Shown here: one piece after another, positions 36,927-48,772 of the stretch
Layout of the letters: the number at the start of each line of letters is the position of its first letter
Numbering within the stretch: the stretch's first letter is position 1
From: Cyclina sinensis
Lineage: Eukaryota; Mollusca; Bivalvia; Venerida; Veneridae
Assembly (NCBI GenBank): GCA_012932295.1
Contig: JAAONU010000014.1
Span: 20,912,011-20,976,010, forward strand
DNA: 64,000 bases
Direction: 5' to 3'
Program-made: the position numbers and the translations under genes
The notes under the pieces: model-generated
What the model was told of the DNA's origin: nothing
The model's database searches: none
Seen by the model: only the letters and a program-made list of their open reading frames with translations

Positions 36927-39900
36927 AACATGACAAAATGTATTAGTATAAATGCAGTGAAAAAGGGCTATCATATTCACTATAGTATGGACCAAGCACC
37001 GTATTGATATGTTTCATGTTGTTCATTGAATTGAAGGCTTTATCCTGTAGTCAATCTCTTAAATGTCATTCAATTACATTTGAAAGTGCTGTGCAAGCAC
37101 CGTTGCGTGAAATGACGTCATCCTCCCACTCTGGCTTAGAATAACTAGATTATGTATCGCCACAGGAAACAGGTAAACCACACTGATTTTTCAATTCTTT
37201 CTCATGCAAAATGTAAGAATCACAGTCGATATAGAAAAAAACTATTATCAAGATAACAATATACTGAAATGTCAAGTTCTGTTTCGATATTATTCACTTT
37301 CATAACACTGTACATTTTTTTTTTCAGTTAATGCTATGGTAAATCAGATATACACTGTTGATGACCGAATAATGTCACATGACTACAAATGCAAACTGAA
37401 TTTGCAAGCAGAGCGGAGCTGTTCTTAAATCTGATATTTGTGAAAACTACTTGGAAAACGTAATAATGGAAAATATAGTCATGTTACGACAAAAACCTGT
37501 AACACAGGAAAAATCTTTACATATGAAAGTATACTTATTTTCTTATAAAACTCCTGTTTTGAGGCATATCAGCACTAAACATCTTCAATATTTAAAGATA
37601 CAAAATGTAAAAGTATCGATTTCTTAAAAGGAAAATGAAAGCGTGGCGGAACTTTACATATGCAAAGCAAAGTCCGCTGCGTTATTTTGCTGCTATGTTC
37701 ATGATTCCGAAGGGAATACGTGTTTGGGTAAAATGTTAGTGTCAGACTCTCTGCACCTGTATCACTTCCGTCAGCAAATACATCCTTGCCGTTTGCCTTA
37801 TTTGCATCGCTTGTCTTTTTGGACATTTAAAGCTATCATAATAAATTTGATTATCGTCGTTTCTTAAGAGAATGTTGTATGGGCAAACAGCATTTTCCTG
37901 CATAAAAGGACCTGACTGAATCCATACGAAAGAAAATTACAAAAGAAAAGCATTGGTGTAAGTCTTTTGTGTAAAGCTAAAGTTACACGACCGATTTAAA
38001 AGAACGGCGACGACAAACCGCCATACAACGCGGTAATCACTTTTAACACTGGTTTGATATTAACGGTAACGGACAAATCCACCATTTTAGTTATTTAATT
38101 CCTGAAATTGTACAGTAAGAGGAAATCATCTATGACATGTATCAATTGTAACGGGTAACAATAAATCAATAAAATTAATTTTCAAAGAAATTTAAGGTGC
38201 CAAATTGCTTAAAAAATGTTCAAAATGTTTCATCTGCGTTCTTTGTCTTAATACTCGTGTCTGATTTTGTTTTGTTTTTGTTATTTATTTATCTTTTTTA
38301 TTTATTTTTTGCATGTTTGTTTTTGTTAACTGATTTTGTTGTTGCTGTTGTTTTCATTGGTACAAAGATGGTTCGACGCCACTCAGATAATTTTAGTAAA
38401 GTAAATGCAGTAATTACCCAAAAAGATACATTCATTAAAGCGTAAATAACTGGTCGAGTGATTATAGGTGCTTTCCGGAACTGCTAAATGATTAATTTGA
38501 AAGTTTATTTTCAAATTTTCATACTGTGGATGCGGTAGGGTTGCAGTACTGGCGACTTGCGTGGAATATATTTCCATTTTTAATATAGATACTCTCTTAA
38601 TTGCCGGCACAAAAGAAATAGACTTCAGCTTTTCAGTCAATTTGATTTTGGAGAAACATGTCTAACTTTATATAGACTTTCTCTGAATTTTTTCTAAAAG
38701 CGATCAATATTTTATATCAATCACTGTTATAATTCCCTTTTGTACGAAATAAAAACAATAAACTTCTACATCATTGGTACATTGAAAAGTATCCTTGTTT
38801 ACTTATTCATGAAGTTAACATATTGTTTTGTGGATATGAAGATGTCTGTATCGGCATTTGCCAGTGCTTGAGAGAAGATTCTACGGTTTTCAATACAACA
38901 TGACATGACAGTGTTCGAATTATGAAATATACGGTCAGAGCTCGCAGAACACTTTTATGGAACACCTCAACAATTTTTACAGTACTGTAAAAGAATAAAA
39001 AGAAAAGGGTATAAGAAAAATACATGCACTTGACGTGTTGTGCAGTTTTAAAAGAGAGTATTTCTATGAAAGCTGTCTATGACCATGTCAACCTTAGTCC
39101 GTTTACATTCAAAATGTACTGTAAAACAGCCGAAAAGTAATTCTATGCGCACTAAATATGGGCTAAACCTTTATTTGATACACATAGTTAAATTTTATGT
39201 GCGAGTTTAATCGTTCTGTGCACACGGTGTCTTAGTATGCACTTATGACGACTTTGGGATATGAAAATATAGGCGCCTTCAAAAAAATATACATAATATG
39301 TAAATATTATATAAAAATATACCAATGCTAATCTAATTAACAGGTTGGTTTTAAAGCAAATATACACAGGCTTATTGTTCCTATAATGTCATCTTTCCAT
39401 TAAAACAGTAAGGCATTTTGAGTGATTTTGTTTAAATTTGGTTAAAACTTACCGCAAATATTTGTTCTTGAAATAAAGAATCAGTTGTCTCTATAATGTA
39501 GAAAAAAGTTGCAAAACGTTGTATTTCTGCTGTTTCACAGGGGAGCTTTTGACAATTCCTCAGAGGGAAAAGAGTTCATTGAATCCGAATATTTTCAATT
39601 TTAAAATACGACCGGCGCGGTTTGAAAAAAAAAACGGGGGCACACCTTTGCCTTATGTCAATGCTCTACTGCCATTTGTAACGATCTTAATTAAAAGATG
39701 TGGAGAGCAGTTTCGCATAGAATAACATGATCATTATCCCGAAGTTGTGAATATAATGATAAATTATCGTTTAGTTTCTTAATGAAAACTTATGTGTCTA
39801 CCGCCTGCAAAATGCGCCCCAAAATGTCATTCTATATTTGCTTTATTTCTTTAATGTTATCCTCTTAGTTAAAACATGTTTTCATTACCAAGAGGCAGAT

Positions 39901-42259
39901 CATACTAATATCATTGTGAAAAATAAGTTAAACATAGGATACAGATTAAGAGCAACTAATGCGGCCTTACAGACTGATTTTGAATATAATTTATAAAATT
40001 GGAACATTCATACGCCAAATTAAAAATTATATTCATGAAATATTTTCTTGAAGTTTCTCATTAATACTTTTTCATCCAAATGGAATGAGTCAAGCAATTT
40101 CATTTAAGTACTAAAGACAATTGGGATGTGCATGAAACTGTTAAATGATTACACATACGATAGTGTGTCTGAATCATTGGAAATGTCATAAAGCTATGAA
40201 AATAAAACTGGCAACAAAATAGCGCAACAATGAAAAAATATGTATCTCTCTTCATTTTATATTATTATTTTGCGTTGGCTACACATTAAAACAACACACA
40301 GGAGAGTGTTTGATCATCTTTATGAGTTCAAAGTCAGCAAGTTACAATTTTCTAAACAATTTGTTGTTATATGAGATATGGTTTCCTTTTGTATTCATTT
40401 TAACGTCCCTTCGGTACTGTAATATTAATAAAATATTAATGTTATATCATTGTTGTATTCTCTTGTCGTAAATGAAACAGAAGCTGTTTTGTCTAAAGCT
40501 ACGTCACAACTGTGTGATGCATCAACAAAGTTTCATAAAGAAGAAATGAATAGACACTGAACAGAGTTTGAAAACTATGTCGATAGCTGAGTAAGTATTA
40601 TGTCAATTCTGAGTTTACTTATGTGATTTCATTTTATGTTATACTGAACCATAAAGCTGCTTTATTATGTTCATATTTATTGTAAAGATAAATAAAAAAA
40701 AAAATTTTATGTGAATTTCCTAACACTTACACTCTCAGTCTGGTTATAGCTATATTTTTTTATCATATTTCTAACTTTCATTACTTCATGATGTCTGCCG
40801 CTATCTTTTGCACACATAAAATACTTTATCAAGATCTACGGAAACATTTTTTGTCGCCAAACTTACTTCTAAATTGATTAATTCTTTAAGTTTAATAAAG
40901 TATCTATTATAACCCCCAGAGGAGGCTGGTATTGTATTCAAATGTCAGCTCATTGATTTTTTTATCAAAGCAAATGTTTCTCAAGGGAATTTGTCCTGCA
41001 TCAATTTTGCAGAATGTTTGTGAAATTTAGTAAATTATTCAGTGTTAGGATGAGGTAAGAGACACCAATGGCATGGTCATAAATCGGTATTTTCATGTTT
41101 ATTACATGATATGACATTCGTTTACTGTGCCAACTTCAACGCTTCGGAGACATTCCGTCAATTTTCTTAACACAAAGTATATCAGCTTTTTAATAAGAAG
41201 AAATTTTAATAAGTACTGTATTAATGTTCTCCAGGGTTTAAAGTTTGTTCAAGCTTAATGATCAAGTAGGACGTAGAAAGTGAAACTCAAAAGGGCGTTT
41301 AAGGTGAAGGCTTATGAAGTCTTATCACTGAACAAGAAGCGCTATTGGCGTTGCAAAATGTTTACAACGTAACAGCTCTCTGTATCAGAACTGACATTAT
41401 CCGGTTCCGTCAAGATTTTTGTTAATCAACCTTAATTGTCAAAACAGTCGTAGAATGAACTAAATTTACATGTTAATTTTCGGCATCGAATATCGCTTTT
41501 TTCTGCGGCAATTACAGTCAAAGATAAACAAATCTTACTTAAGCGTGATCGAAAGAAATGTAGCCGGTTAGTTCCCTTAGTTGTTAAAGTGATGCTCATT
41601 GGTGCTGTCAGAAGATTTTGATTTTTTTTCACCCTGAAGATCCAGTTTCTCTGATTATGTATACTAAAATAAGTAAATTTAGATATGTATTAAACTAGAC
41701 TTAAAACGAACATTTAAATTTACAATACACATTTGGCAATCGTTACTGAAGAATTAAATTTGATCTTCCTAGAGTTTGGTGACTACCTACTTGACCATAG
41801 TTTATTTACATTACTTGACATCTCACCCAGTTTGTGAAACTATGAATCCTGAAAATGTATAGATCTGGGGTTGTATTTTGTTATTTTGATAATAAACCGA
41901 TAGAAGCATATTTGCAACAAATGACTGTGTATTTAGGTACATTTCACCATTTTCAAGTGACGCTTATAACCTTGTAAAACAGGAAGAGCCTTCAAATGCA
42001 CTGATAACAAAGTAAACATCCAAAACTGCAACCTCCATGAATTCTGTTCAGAAAGATGCGCTACTAATAACCTAGACCCCTTCCCACCAAACACTCCAAA
42101 GCGGCGTTTAAACATTAAATTCTAGTACGTTGAAAAATAATTGATGCGGCCTTTTTCAACGCTTAAAATTGACCGATGCCATAATTATTTGGATATGACT
42201 TTTTATTCATTATAGATTATAGCTGTTCAAAATTCAGTTTAAGTATTTGGGGTAACTGT
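36925..42259. other. Non-coding AT-rich DNA, weak exon candidate near 37.7 kb
   Basis: No recognised gene. A minus-strand frame (37575-37826) begins MSKKTSDANKANGKDVFADG, a hydrophilic N-terminus unlike the other short frames, but its second half looks non-coding. The frame at 39519-39725 has no motif. T-rich tract at 38265-38350. Confidence 0.4.
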
Positions 42260-42302
42260 TATATTAATGCCTGTAATACAAGCTTAGTGTTAGCTAAACT
42301 TA

Positions 42303-42466
42303 CATTTCAACATTAACATTGGTCGCAGTCATCTGCCAACATAGAAAATTGACCCGAATAGTATATTAATGGCCGTAATACAAGAAATGGGTTTCTGGCT
42401 ATAAATACTTTTCGGGTCAAATTTATATATTGGCAAATGACTGCGATCAATATTAATGCTGAAATG
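42303..42466. repeat. Foldback inverted repeat, ~71-bp arms
   Basis: Left arm 42303-42374 and right arm 42397-42466 are imperfect reverse complements. Examples: GGTCGCAGTCATCTGCCAAC on the left and, after reverse complementing, GATCGCAGTCATTTGCCAAT on the right; both arms also share GACCCGAA. The loop is about 22 bp. A direct repeat of about 23 bp (starting TATATTAATG) links 42260-42282 with 42362-42384. It could be a foldback transposon remnant. Confidence 0.85.
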
Positions 42467-42766
42467 ATCTTACTGGTCATTTTCAATAAGGTCAAAATTA
42501 AATGCTATACAAGCTTAAGTAGAATTCAATTTTCAAATCACTTCTGTTGAAATCATTGGTCACTTAGGACCAGAAACTATGACAAAACTGCTGATGAGTA
42601 CGTTGTGAAAATTCACGGCCGCCAAACAGCAATTAACCTCTCCTGTTATCAGTGTGAGGTAGACTAAACGGAAGTTCCTTACGTATGCCTTGCGACAACA
42701 TTCTACTTTCCTTGACGTGTTGGGACCTTTGTCCCGGTACGATTTCAAAATGCACGGCGCAAATCA

Positions 42767-43210
42767 CTAAAGAGGCTGTACTCCAGATTTGACATAAAAA
42801 AAAAAATTCATAAATTATATATTTAGATGCGGTAAGATTATAACAACATAATATTTTACTTCAAAACTGATTATAAAAGTAAAAATAGAATAAAAAAATA
42901 TTTTCGCTCCAGCCTGATTTGAACTCTGGACCCTCATGTTTAAAAAATATTTCTAACGCTTTTACTGTCACCACCATCGCCGCATGTGATATTACAGTTA
43001 TTTACTTTAAATCTTATACGATTTAGTTATACCGTCGCGTTACGGTATAGCACTTTGAAATGGAAAAGATTCAATTTATAATGTAATTATTTCACTTATT
43101 TTTTTGTCAGTAGGTTATTTTTTAAGCATTAGTCATAAATATTACAAGAAATTTATAATACAAGAAAACTTTCTTTTTTTTTTTTGTCAGCTGGAGCACA
43201 GCCCCTTTAA
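42767..43210. mobile_element. MITE-like element with ~40-bp terminal inverted repeats
   Basis: The left end CTAAAGAGGCTGTACTCCAG is followed by ATTTGACAT and an A-run. The right end, reverse complemented, reads TTAAAGGGGCTGTGCTCCAG, then CTGACA and an A-run. The ~440-bp interior is AT-rich and codes for nothing. It includes a degraded tRNA-like patch on the minus strand (about 42905-42985, with AGTTCAAATC resembling a B box). It is probably a non-autonomous DNA transposon; a target-site duplication could not be fixed (TA or TTAA are possible). Confidence 0.8.
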
Positions 43211-44244
43211 TAGGCCAGAATATGTTTACCTCAGAATGGGAAGAAAACCCTTGTTAAAATATCAGAAAGCAACACTTCTATCAAAGCCATAAAATATCAT
43301 AACTGTTAATCACACAAGGTATTAACCTATTAAAAATGACGTATAGGGGTAGTATTAATGTAAAGATAGCGCCAAAAAGTATAAACATCATATGCTCGCA
43401 AGATCCCACGTTAAGATGGTAAACTGTATGGGTATGCATGAGCAGTAAGAGAGCAAACTCTATATTCGGGACAGTCCGAGGAGGTTCTGTCGTTAAAAAG
43501 CTAAAGAGCAGGCATAAACCAGCTGCATGAAAAGAGTTGTTTATCTGAAAAATGTCTCATAGAAATGAATGGTATATGACGCTTATTTTGTTCGATTTAT
43601 TTCCCTTTGATTACGTATTCAGATATCCCAATCTATTGACATGTTAGCGATAAACAATAGTTTGGAGGTTTTGTTAGTTTAATTACGATTCAAAGGCTTA
43701 AAACAATGTCAATAAATTTTGGTTTCATTTGTTCAGTGATATTTTATAAAAAAGCTAATGATAAAATGTACGAGTATGCTCCAGAAGGAGATTTGTTACA
43801 TTCACCCGGAAGAAAAAAAGGACGTTTTTTTTTCCAATACATATCATACTATATGACGGATTTGTATAAAATGACTATTACAGTTTTTCTTTTTTTATAT
43901 TTTCTAATCTTTGTTTTTCTGTTTTTCAGTGATTTGTATGTAAATATTGTTCCCTCTTGTTAACTTGTAATAATTTACTACTGATACTGTTCTGCCTTTT
44001 ATAGAATACAAAAATCATAAAACCATATTGCTAGAAGTACATATATGTACAAGTTTATCCCAAGCGAAAATCAGTTATTTCAGATCTGCACGATATTCGG
44101 AATCAGATTTGACTCAGTGAATGCATTGTTAAGTTATTAATGCTGCTCTCATGCAAATCAGTTGGATACATATTTACAATACGGTTCATGCTAGATTACT
44201 ATGTTTTAATAGAATATAGGCTATACATGCTTAATTCTAATAAA
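43211..44244. other. Non-coding DNA, no recognised gene
   Basis: Short frames at 43104-43292 and 43706-43963 overlap the MITE end or are very hydrophobic AT-rich translations. Nothing else is seen. Confidence 0.5.
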
Positions 44245-44519
44245 ACATATTCTCTGCCATAAGACAAATCCATTGACCCGTGTTGTTCGTATCGTGATAT
44301 TGTAATTTGCCCTGTACTCTTTCAGTTGTAATAACTCAAATCAAAGAAATAAAAATACTAGAATAGAATTGTTAATTTTAACATATTCTCTGGCATAAGA
44401 CAAATCCAATGACCCGTGTTCTGCGTATCTTGATATTGTAATTTGCCCTGTATTCGTTCAGTCGTTAATAATTTGAATCACAGAAATAAAAATACTAGAC
44501 TATAGAAGTGTTAATTTTA
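44245..44519. repeat. 136-bp tandem duplication, two copies
   Basis: ACATATTCTCTGSCATAAG starts at 44245 and again at 44381. Both copies continue through ATTGTAATTTGCCCTGTA and AGAAATAAAAATACTAGA. The copies differ at a modest number of positions. Confidence 0.93.
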
Positions 44520-47500
44520 AAACCAGATGCATAATAAAGGTTGGTTTCTTTCCTTAATACTACTGGACTTTCTGATTGTCTTATAAGTTAAGATGGTTTC
44601 TTTATGGGGTTTTTTATTTATTTTTATTTTTTGTGTAATGTTTTGTTTTTGGGTTTTTTTTGTTGTTGTTTTTTTTTTGTTTTTTTTTTTTGTTGTTTTT
44701 TTTTTGTTTGTTTTTGTTTTTTTAAAATAAACTCTTAAATAAGTCTAAAATTTAGCAATATAATTTTGTAATGATAAAACACAGTAAACACAATAAAACA
44801 CAATTAAAGTTAGATTGGACAATTTTGTCCAAGCAGAAAAGTGTTCATTATTTGGGTTGATTCTAGATACTTGTATGATAAACCATTTGTTCACTCATTC
44901 TTTAAGACTCCTTTTATGTTTTTCCTCAAACTTTGATTGGTGTTCAAATAGTTTTAAAAGCAAATATATGGTCTGGATATGTCTTCACAATATATGTTGA
45001 AGTGTAAAGAACACCTAGTCTCAAAATGTAGTAAAATACCTTTTGCAAACGTTTTTTAATGCTTTAAGTTACAATGTGACATTTTCCAAAACATATAATT
45101 TTTTTAAATAAAAGAAATGTTTTTGTGTTCGCCTCGAGTTTATTCAAACATATATTAAACACACTCAGTCTGTAAAAATTGGCGAAGTGGAAAAGCCAAT
45201 TAAGATGACCACTGACTTCATTAAGAATTACAAAGCATGCTTTAAGGCAAAGTCAAATACATTTATTATCTAGATCGGCATGATCTGATTTAAACTGATT
45301 GCCTGGTTAGTAAACGTGAAGGTCCGAATGTCTTTTTTCAAATGTAAATATTGTAACTTACTATCTGTAAATTTCGATACTTAATAAACAGTTTGACTAA
45401 ACAAAAGCGCATATACATGTTATAGATATAATTCTTTAATTTCATCCCTAGCATTTGCGATTGACGTAAATAATTATTCCTTTTCTTTGTGAGAGATATG
45501 TTAAAGGCCTTTGATGAAGAAATGTAATACCTATAAAAAACTAAAACTGAATGTATTACAGTGGAAATGAAAAAAATAATACAAAGCAATTTATGTGCAC
45601 AATGAAACAAAACATTGGACTACAATACTGTACGTTGTATTGAAATACAACAATATTGTATTGCAAAAAATTGTTGAGAACACAGTTGTATTTGGCTGTT
45701 AAACTGATCAAAACTCGTTCATACTTTTGAGCGTCGATATGTACAGAGAATCTACATTATTCACGCATTCCTAAATTCGAATTTCTTATAATGAATATTT
45801 TCTCATCGGATATTGAAATTGTCCTGAAAATACCTAAAAGCAAACAGATCCGTACCGAAAAGTGCAAGCAGAAAGTAAATATCATTTTAGCCTGTACTCT
45901 GAAAACTTTTGCCTACAGCAACATATATTATATAGTATGAAAAAACTGATGATAAATATCAAAGTCTAATACAGCGTAAGAATTTTTTACGGAAAATAAA
46001 ATTTGACAACACCATTTATCACAAAACCTGTGCGAAGACGTATTGCCTTGCGCGCTGTAATCTCAGAACAGTTTATTTACCAATAGCGGAAAATCTTGTT
46101 AGTTTATTATTGATAATGTGCCGACTTGCCTTGTTCGTTCTTTTCATTTCGAGACAAATTACGATCAGAGAAGAACAGCGTCACTTAAGCGTGTATATCT
46201 CTTATTTACTATGTATTTGGTCCTCTTAGAGATGGTTCTATATCGATTTCATATTTATTTATAAATAAGATTCACCATTCCAGGCGTTCATAAGAAGTTG
46301 CATAATTATAAGGCTTGTGTTTGTAGGGATCAACTGAATGCGTTTTTTTAATCTTCAGAAAGCTTTTCAAAAATGGAGATAGAGATAATACATCACTAAA
46401 TTTCAGTGCCATTTCGACTAAAGTTTTAACGTTTAATCAGGACTAGTGGAACATTATCAAGGAAGCTCCATAACATTAACAGCAGTCCCTTGGAAAATTA
46501 TCGCTTCTATTTCTGCTAATACTTTGATTGCTTGTGATTCTGCTGACAGCATCGCTCAAAGAAGCAAGAAAGGAAAGAGGAGTCTGCAAAAGTCTGCAAA
46601 ATGAGGGTGTTAGTAATGTTAAACTTAATCAGGTATGTTCGTTTTACTCTTCCTACCTTACGTATTTTTTATTTATTTTTTGTTTTTTGTTTGTTTGTTT
46701 TTGTGTTGTTGTTGCTGTTTTTGGTGTGGGGATTATCAAACATTGGAGTGTGCTGAAGTAAGACATGGCAATAAATATCAAGAGCAGTGAAAAAGTGAAA
46801 TGTCATATCTAACAGTTAGTGCTGTAAAACTAATGTTGATAATGTTTCACAAAATAATATTTAATCTGTATCTGTTTATCTGAATGTTTATCTTTAGTGT
46901 CATTCTTTAACTTTTCACCCTTGAACATTTTCCCGTAAAATGACCTGATGTGTATTTTTTAAAGATTATGAGTAGAGTAGACGGTTATGTTACATATTAA
47001 AACAATTTCTGAGTCAAATTCAAATGCAAGAGAATTGATTTATACTTTACATTTTATAAACAGGTAAAAAGTAATCCTTAAAACCCCGTGATTTTAAAAT
47101 CTGTTCATATAAAGATTGCTTTTAATATGTCAAATGAGTGTTTTACATTTGAAAATAAAACGTGCTTTTCTCTGAAATAATGCTAGTTCATCGTCTGTGT
47201 AAGAAAAAAAAATTGATAGCTGATACTTCTAACGAAATTTATCTCAAAATGTATTTTGATGAATTGGTAGAATACGTCTTAAAATACTTTCACATAATTG
47301 TGTTGTGTATTCAAAAAGCAGTTTATTGAATCAAGGCATACATAGATATATGTATTTTTCCCTTTTGGTTTATTTAATTGTTTACCATTAAAGCTTAAAT
47401 AGCTTCTTTTGCAGCTCACAGTATGGAGCAATGAATAACCTATAAACAGATTCATTGTCATTTTTGTCGTAAAATGAAACAACACAAAATTCCCAATAAA

Positions 47501-47866
47501 TGTTAAGATTAATGATCTAGCTAGCAGAAATTACAATAATCTCGCTCATTTAAGCAGAAGTTTTAAAGTTATGTATTTATTTGTCTTATACTTTAAAGGA
47601 GATATAAAAAGGGATATGCTTCGATTAAATTTGTTCTTTCTTAGAGTACGATCGATGATTAATACAGAATCATGTCTACACTGTACATACTTAACAGAAG
47701 CTTTAAAACCTTTAGTATTTGTATTTTTTGAATTCTAATATAATTCAAGATTTATGAAACAAAACTTTACCAGCCAAAAAGTCTTAATCTATCTTTCTGT
47801 GATCTGTTTTAATATATGTAGAAGTAATTGTGTATATATAGTGTAATTGTGAATGTAAAAGATCTT
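44520..47866. other. Non-coding AT-rich DNA with T-rich tracts
   Basis: Contains a long T/G-rich tract at 44609-44723, an imperfect hairpin at 45622-45664 (GTTGTATTGAAATACAAC core) and a T-rich tract at 46660-46725. 46021-46170 shares diverged blocks with 48080-48183. No gene recognised. Confidence 0.5.
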
Positions 47867-48004
47867 CAAGTCTTAATAAATCATAATAAGTTGGTACTGG
47901 ATTTTCCGGTCTAAATAAATCATAATAAGTTGGTACTGGATCTACAAGTCTAAATTAATCATAAGTTTGTACTGGATTTTTTTATTATGATTTATTTAGA
48001 CTTG
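47867..48004. repeat. Three ~37-bp direct repeats closed by an inverted copy
   Basis: CAAGTCTTAATAAATCATAA, then TAAGTTGGTACTGGAT, recurs with changes at 47906 and 47945. At 47982-48004, TTATTATGATTTATTTAGAC is the reverse complement of the start of the unit. The block can therefore fold with the first, second or third unit as partner. Confidence 0.88.
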
Positions 48005-48469
48005 TAAATATTGATGTATGTTATTTTGAAATGGAAATGGAATGGAAAATGAAATTCGACGTGCCAATTCATAAACGTTTACTCCGAAGATGTATTGCAT
48101 ACTTACTTAGCTGAAACTTTTGTTATTGATGACATGCTGTTTAGGTTTGTTCGTTCCATTAATTTCTAGACAAATTACGATCAATATTTAATGTTATTAT
48201 ACCTCAATTTCATTTACAATGTTAATCTTCCATAGGCCACCGTGACATATAAGTACTGTCAGAAAAAAATTACTGTCGGAAAAATACTGTCACCCGCTTC
48301 CATAGGTACGGAATGTTCGAAAATTATACTGTACCATTCGCGCATGCACAATATCTATTTTTACATTTCCGTTGTAAACAGACGACAGTAATGGCAAGCA
48401 ACAAACGTATTAAAGTTTTAAGTTGAAAAACTTGTTCATGATTTGAATAGTTTTTCGGTATAATAAAAT
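48005..48469. other. Unexplained DNA, weak promoter-like patch
   Basis: Contains a GC-rich TCGCGCATGCAC (48338-48349) resembling an NRF-1 site and, 40 bp on, an ATG followed by only ten further sense codons. No further support for a gene was seen. The part at 48080-48183 is similar to 46021-46170. Confidence 0.3.
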
Positions 48470-48508
48470 AAATGTTACATGTCTGACAGGGTCAGACATG
48501 TAATATTT
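48470..48508. repeat. Strong stem-loop, 18-bp arms and 3-base loop
   Basis: AAATGTTACATGTCTGAC, loop AGG, then GTCAGACATGTAATATTT. One mismatch occurs within the 18-bp arms, and pairing continues imperfectly a few bases further out. In RNA or single-stranded DNA it would form a compact hairpin. Confidence 0.92.
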
Positions 48509-48737
48509 ATATAATATTCAGGTGTCTTGACATGTTTATATTTATATACTTTGTTTCCATATAACTGTTTCATTTTTTTTGTTCATGTTCTGCTATGCTT
48601 TCATACAGGATTCTTTGTCAACAGCCACGTGTGTCTCTTCTTACAAGCCTTATTTTAATATTCGGTGGACATACAAAAAACTTTGACATCAGTCTTCATC
48701 TTTCAAAATGTTATTGCATTATTCTTTTTACCAGATT

Positions 48738-48772
<35 letters not shown>

